In this document: piece by piece, positions 5,131-5,394 of the stretch | Layout of the letters: each line of letters opens with the position of its first letter | Position numbering within the stretch: the first letter of the stretch is position 1 | Source of the DNA: Deltaproteobacteria bacterium | GTDB taxonomy: Bacteria; Desulfobacterota; Syntrophorhabdia; Syntrophorhabdales; Syntrophorhabdaceae | Direction of reading: 5' to 3' | DNA: 5,394 nt | Assembly: GCA_003506795.1 (NCBI GenBank) | Contig: DNYO01000179.1 | Location: 1 to 5,394 of the forward strand | Made by a program: the position numbers and the translations under genes | Notes under the pieces: model-generated | What the model saw: the letters and a program-made list of their open reading frames with translations, nothing else | Databases searched by the model: none | Told to the model about the DNA's origin: nothing

Positions 5131-5394
5131 TTAGGACCGTTTGAAATGTCCCCTGTTTGACGGTTTATACGTAATCCGGCGTTTATTCAAGACCTTTACC
5201 GGTACGGTGAATTCGTCCTCGGGAGAAAGCGGGGCATGGCGTTTTATCGTTGTCTTCGCATAGGTCTGTATGTCCCTTAACTTCCCCATCTCCGTGGGCA
5301 GCACGAGAGTGAAGGCATGTCCCGCCTTTCCCATCCGTGCCGTTCTGCCTATCCTGTGCACGTAATACTCATCATCGCGCGGAACGTCGTAATT
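5131..5394 (-). CDS. DEAD-box ATP-dependent RNA helicase, C-terminal end (start beyond window)
   Basis: The frame is open from the right window edge to a TAA at 5133-5131, giving the last 87 residues. They contain NYDVPRDDEYYVHRIGRTAR, the end of helicase motif V region plus motif VI (HRIGRTARMGK), whose arginines contact ATP and RNA. Next come the family-typical GHAFTLVLPTEM strand and a basic tail (NKRRITYKPSNRGHFKRS) suited to RNA contact. Such enzymes remodel RNA in ribosome assembly, decay or cold adaptation. Which subfamily cannot be said without the N-terminal core. It is upstream of, and likely cotranscribed with, the PC4-like gene. Confidence 0.9.
   Translation of the reverse strand, partial: NYDVPRDDEYYVHRIGRTARMGKAGHAFTLVLPTEMGKLRDIQTYAKTTIKRHAPLSPEDEFTVPVKVLNKRRITYKPSNRGHFKRS

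Noticed and set aside
1..5394. tRNA, rRNA, CRISPR, insertion sequence, attachment site or phage features.
   Set aside because: No cloverleaf, regularly spaced repeats, terminal inverted repeats, transposase or integrase sequence was seen.

Overview
The window reads as a piece of an anaerobic bacterial chromosome. The best fit is a syntrophic or fermentative Desulfobacterota-type organism (former Deltaproteobacteria, for example a Syntrophorhabdus-like lineage). That placement is an inference from gene content: a 2-hydroxyacyl-CoA dehydratase / benzoyl-CoA reductase family subunit, a two-subunit ADP-forming acyl-CoA synthetase, a geranylgeranyl-reductase-family flavoprotein and a sigma-54-type promoter. 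I saw no mobile element, CRISPR array, tRNA or rRNA.

Layout. Positions 1-609 (minus) hold the N-terminal 203 residues of a 2-hydroxyacyl-CoA dehydratase family protein that runs off the left edge. It is preceded by a near-consensus sigma-70 promoter (713-742) and a perfect CRP-type palindrome (750-765). Positions 769-1083 (minus) encode a 104-residue protein of unknown function, built from two copies of a roughly 34-residue unit. Positions 1168-1483 are a gene-free divergent control region. It contains a -24/-12 (sigma-54) promoter firing leftward at 1211-1225, two related 16-bp palindromic elements about 110 and 140 bp upstream of that promoter's start, and a strong sigma-70 promoter firing rightward at 1414-1442 with a short hairpin at its start point. 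Rightward lie a geranylgeranyl-reductase-family FAD oxidoreductase (1493-2632), a 156-bp gap, and the overlapping alpha (2789-4156) and beta (4150-4830) subunits of an ADP-forming acyl-CoA synthetase. Convergent to these on the right edge is a minus-strand pair: the C-terminal end of a DEAD-box RNA helicase (5131-5394) followed by a PC4-like single-strand-nucleic-acid-binding protein (4885-5118).

How the parts may work together. The dehydratase/reductase-family protein and the acyl-CoA synthetase both act on CoA thioesters. The first belongs to a family doing difficult radical or low-potential chemistry on 2-hydroxyacyl-CoA or aryl-CoA substrates. The second converts an acyl-CoA to the free acid and conserves the thioester energy as ATP. 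This fits anaerobic breakdown of amino acids, hydroxy acids or aromatics, but the actual substrates cannot be read from this window. The helicase/PC4-like pair looks like housekeeping RNA/ssDNA metabolism and is unrelated.

The part most likely to be undescribed is the small duplicated protein together with its sigma-54 promoter and candidate activator sites. I cannot show that it forms a new system.
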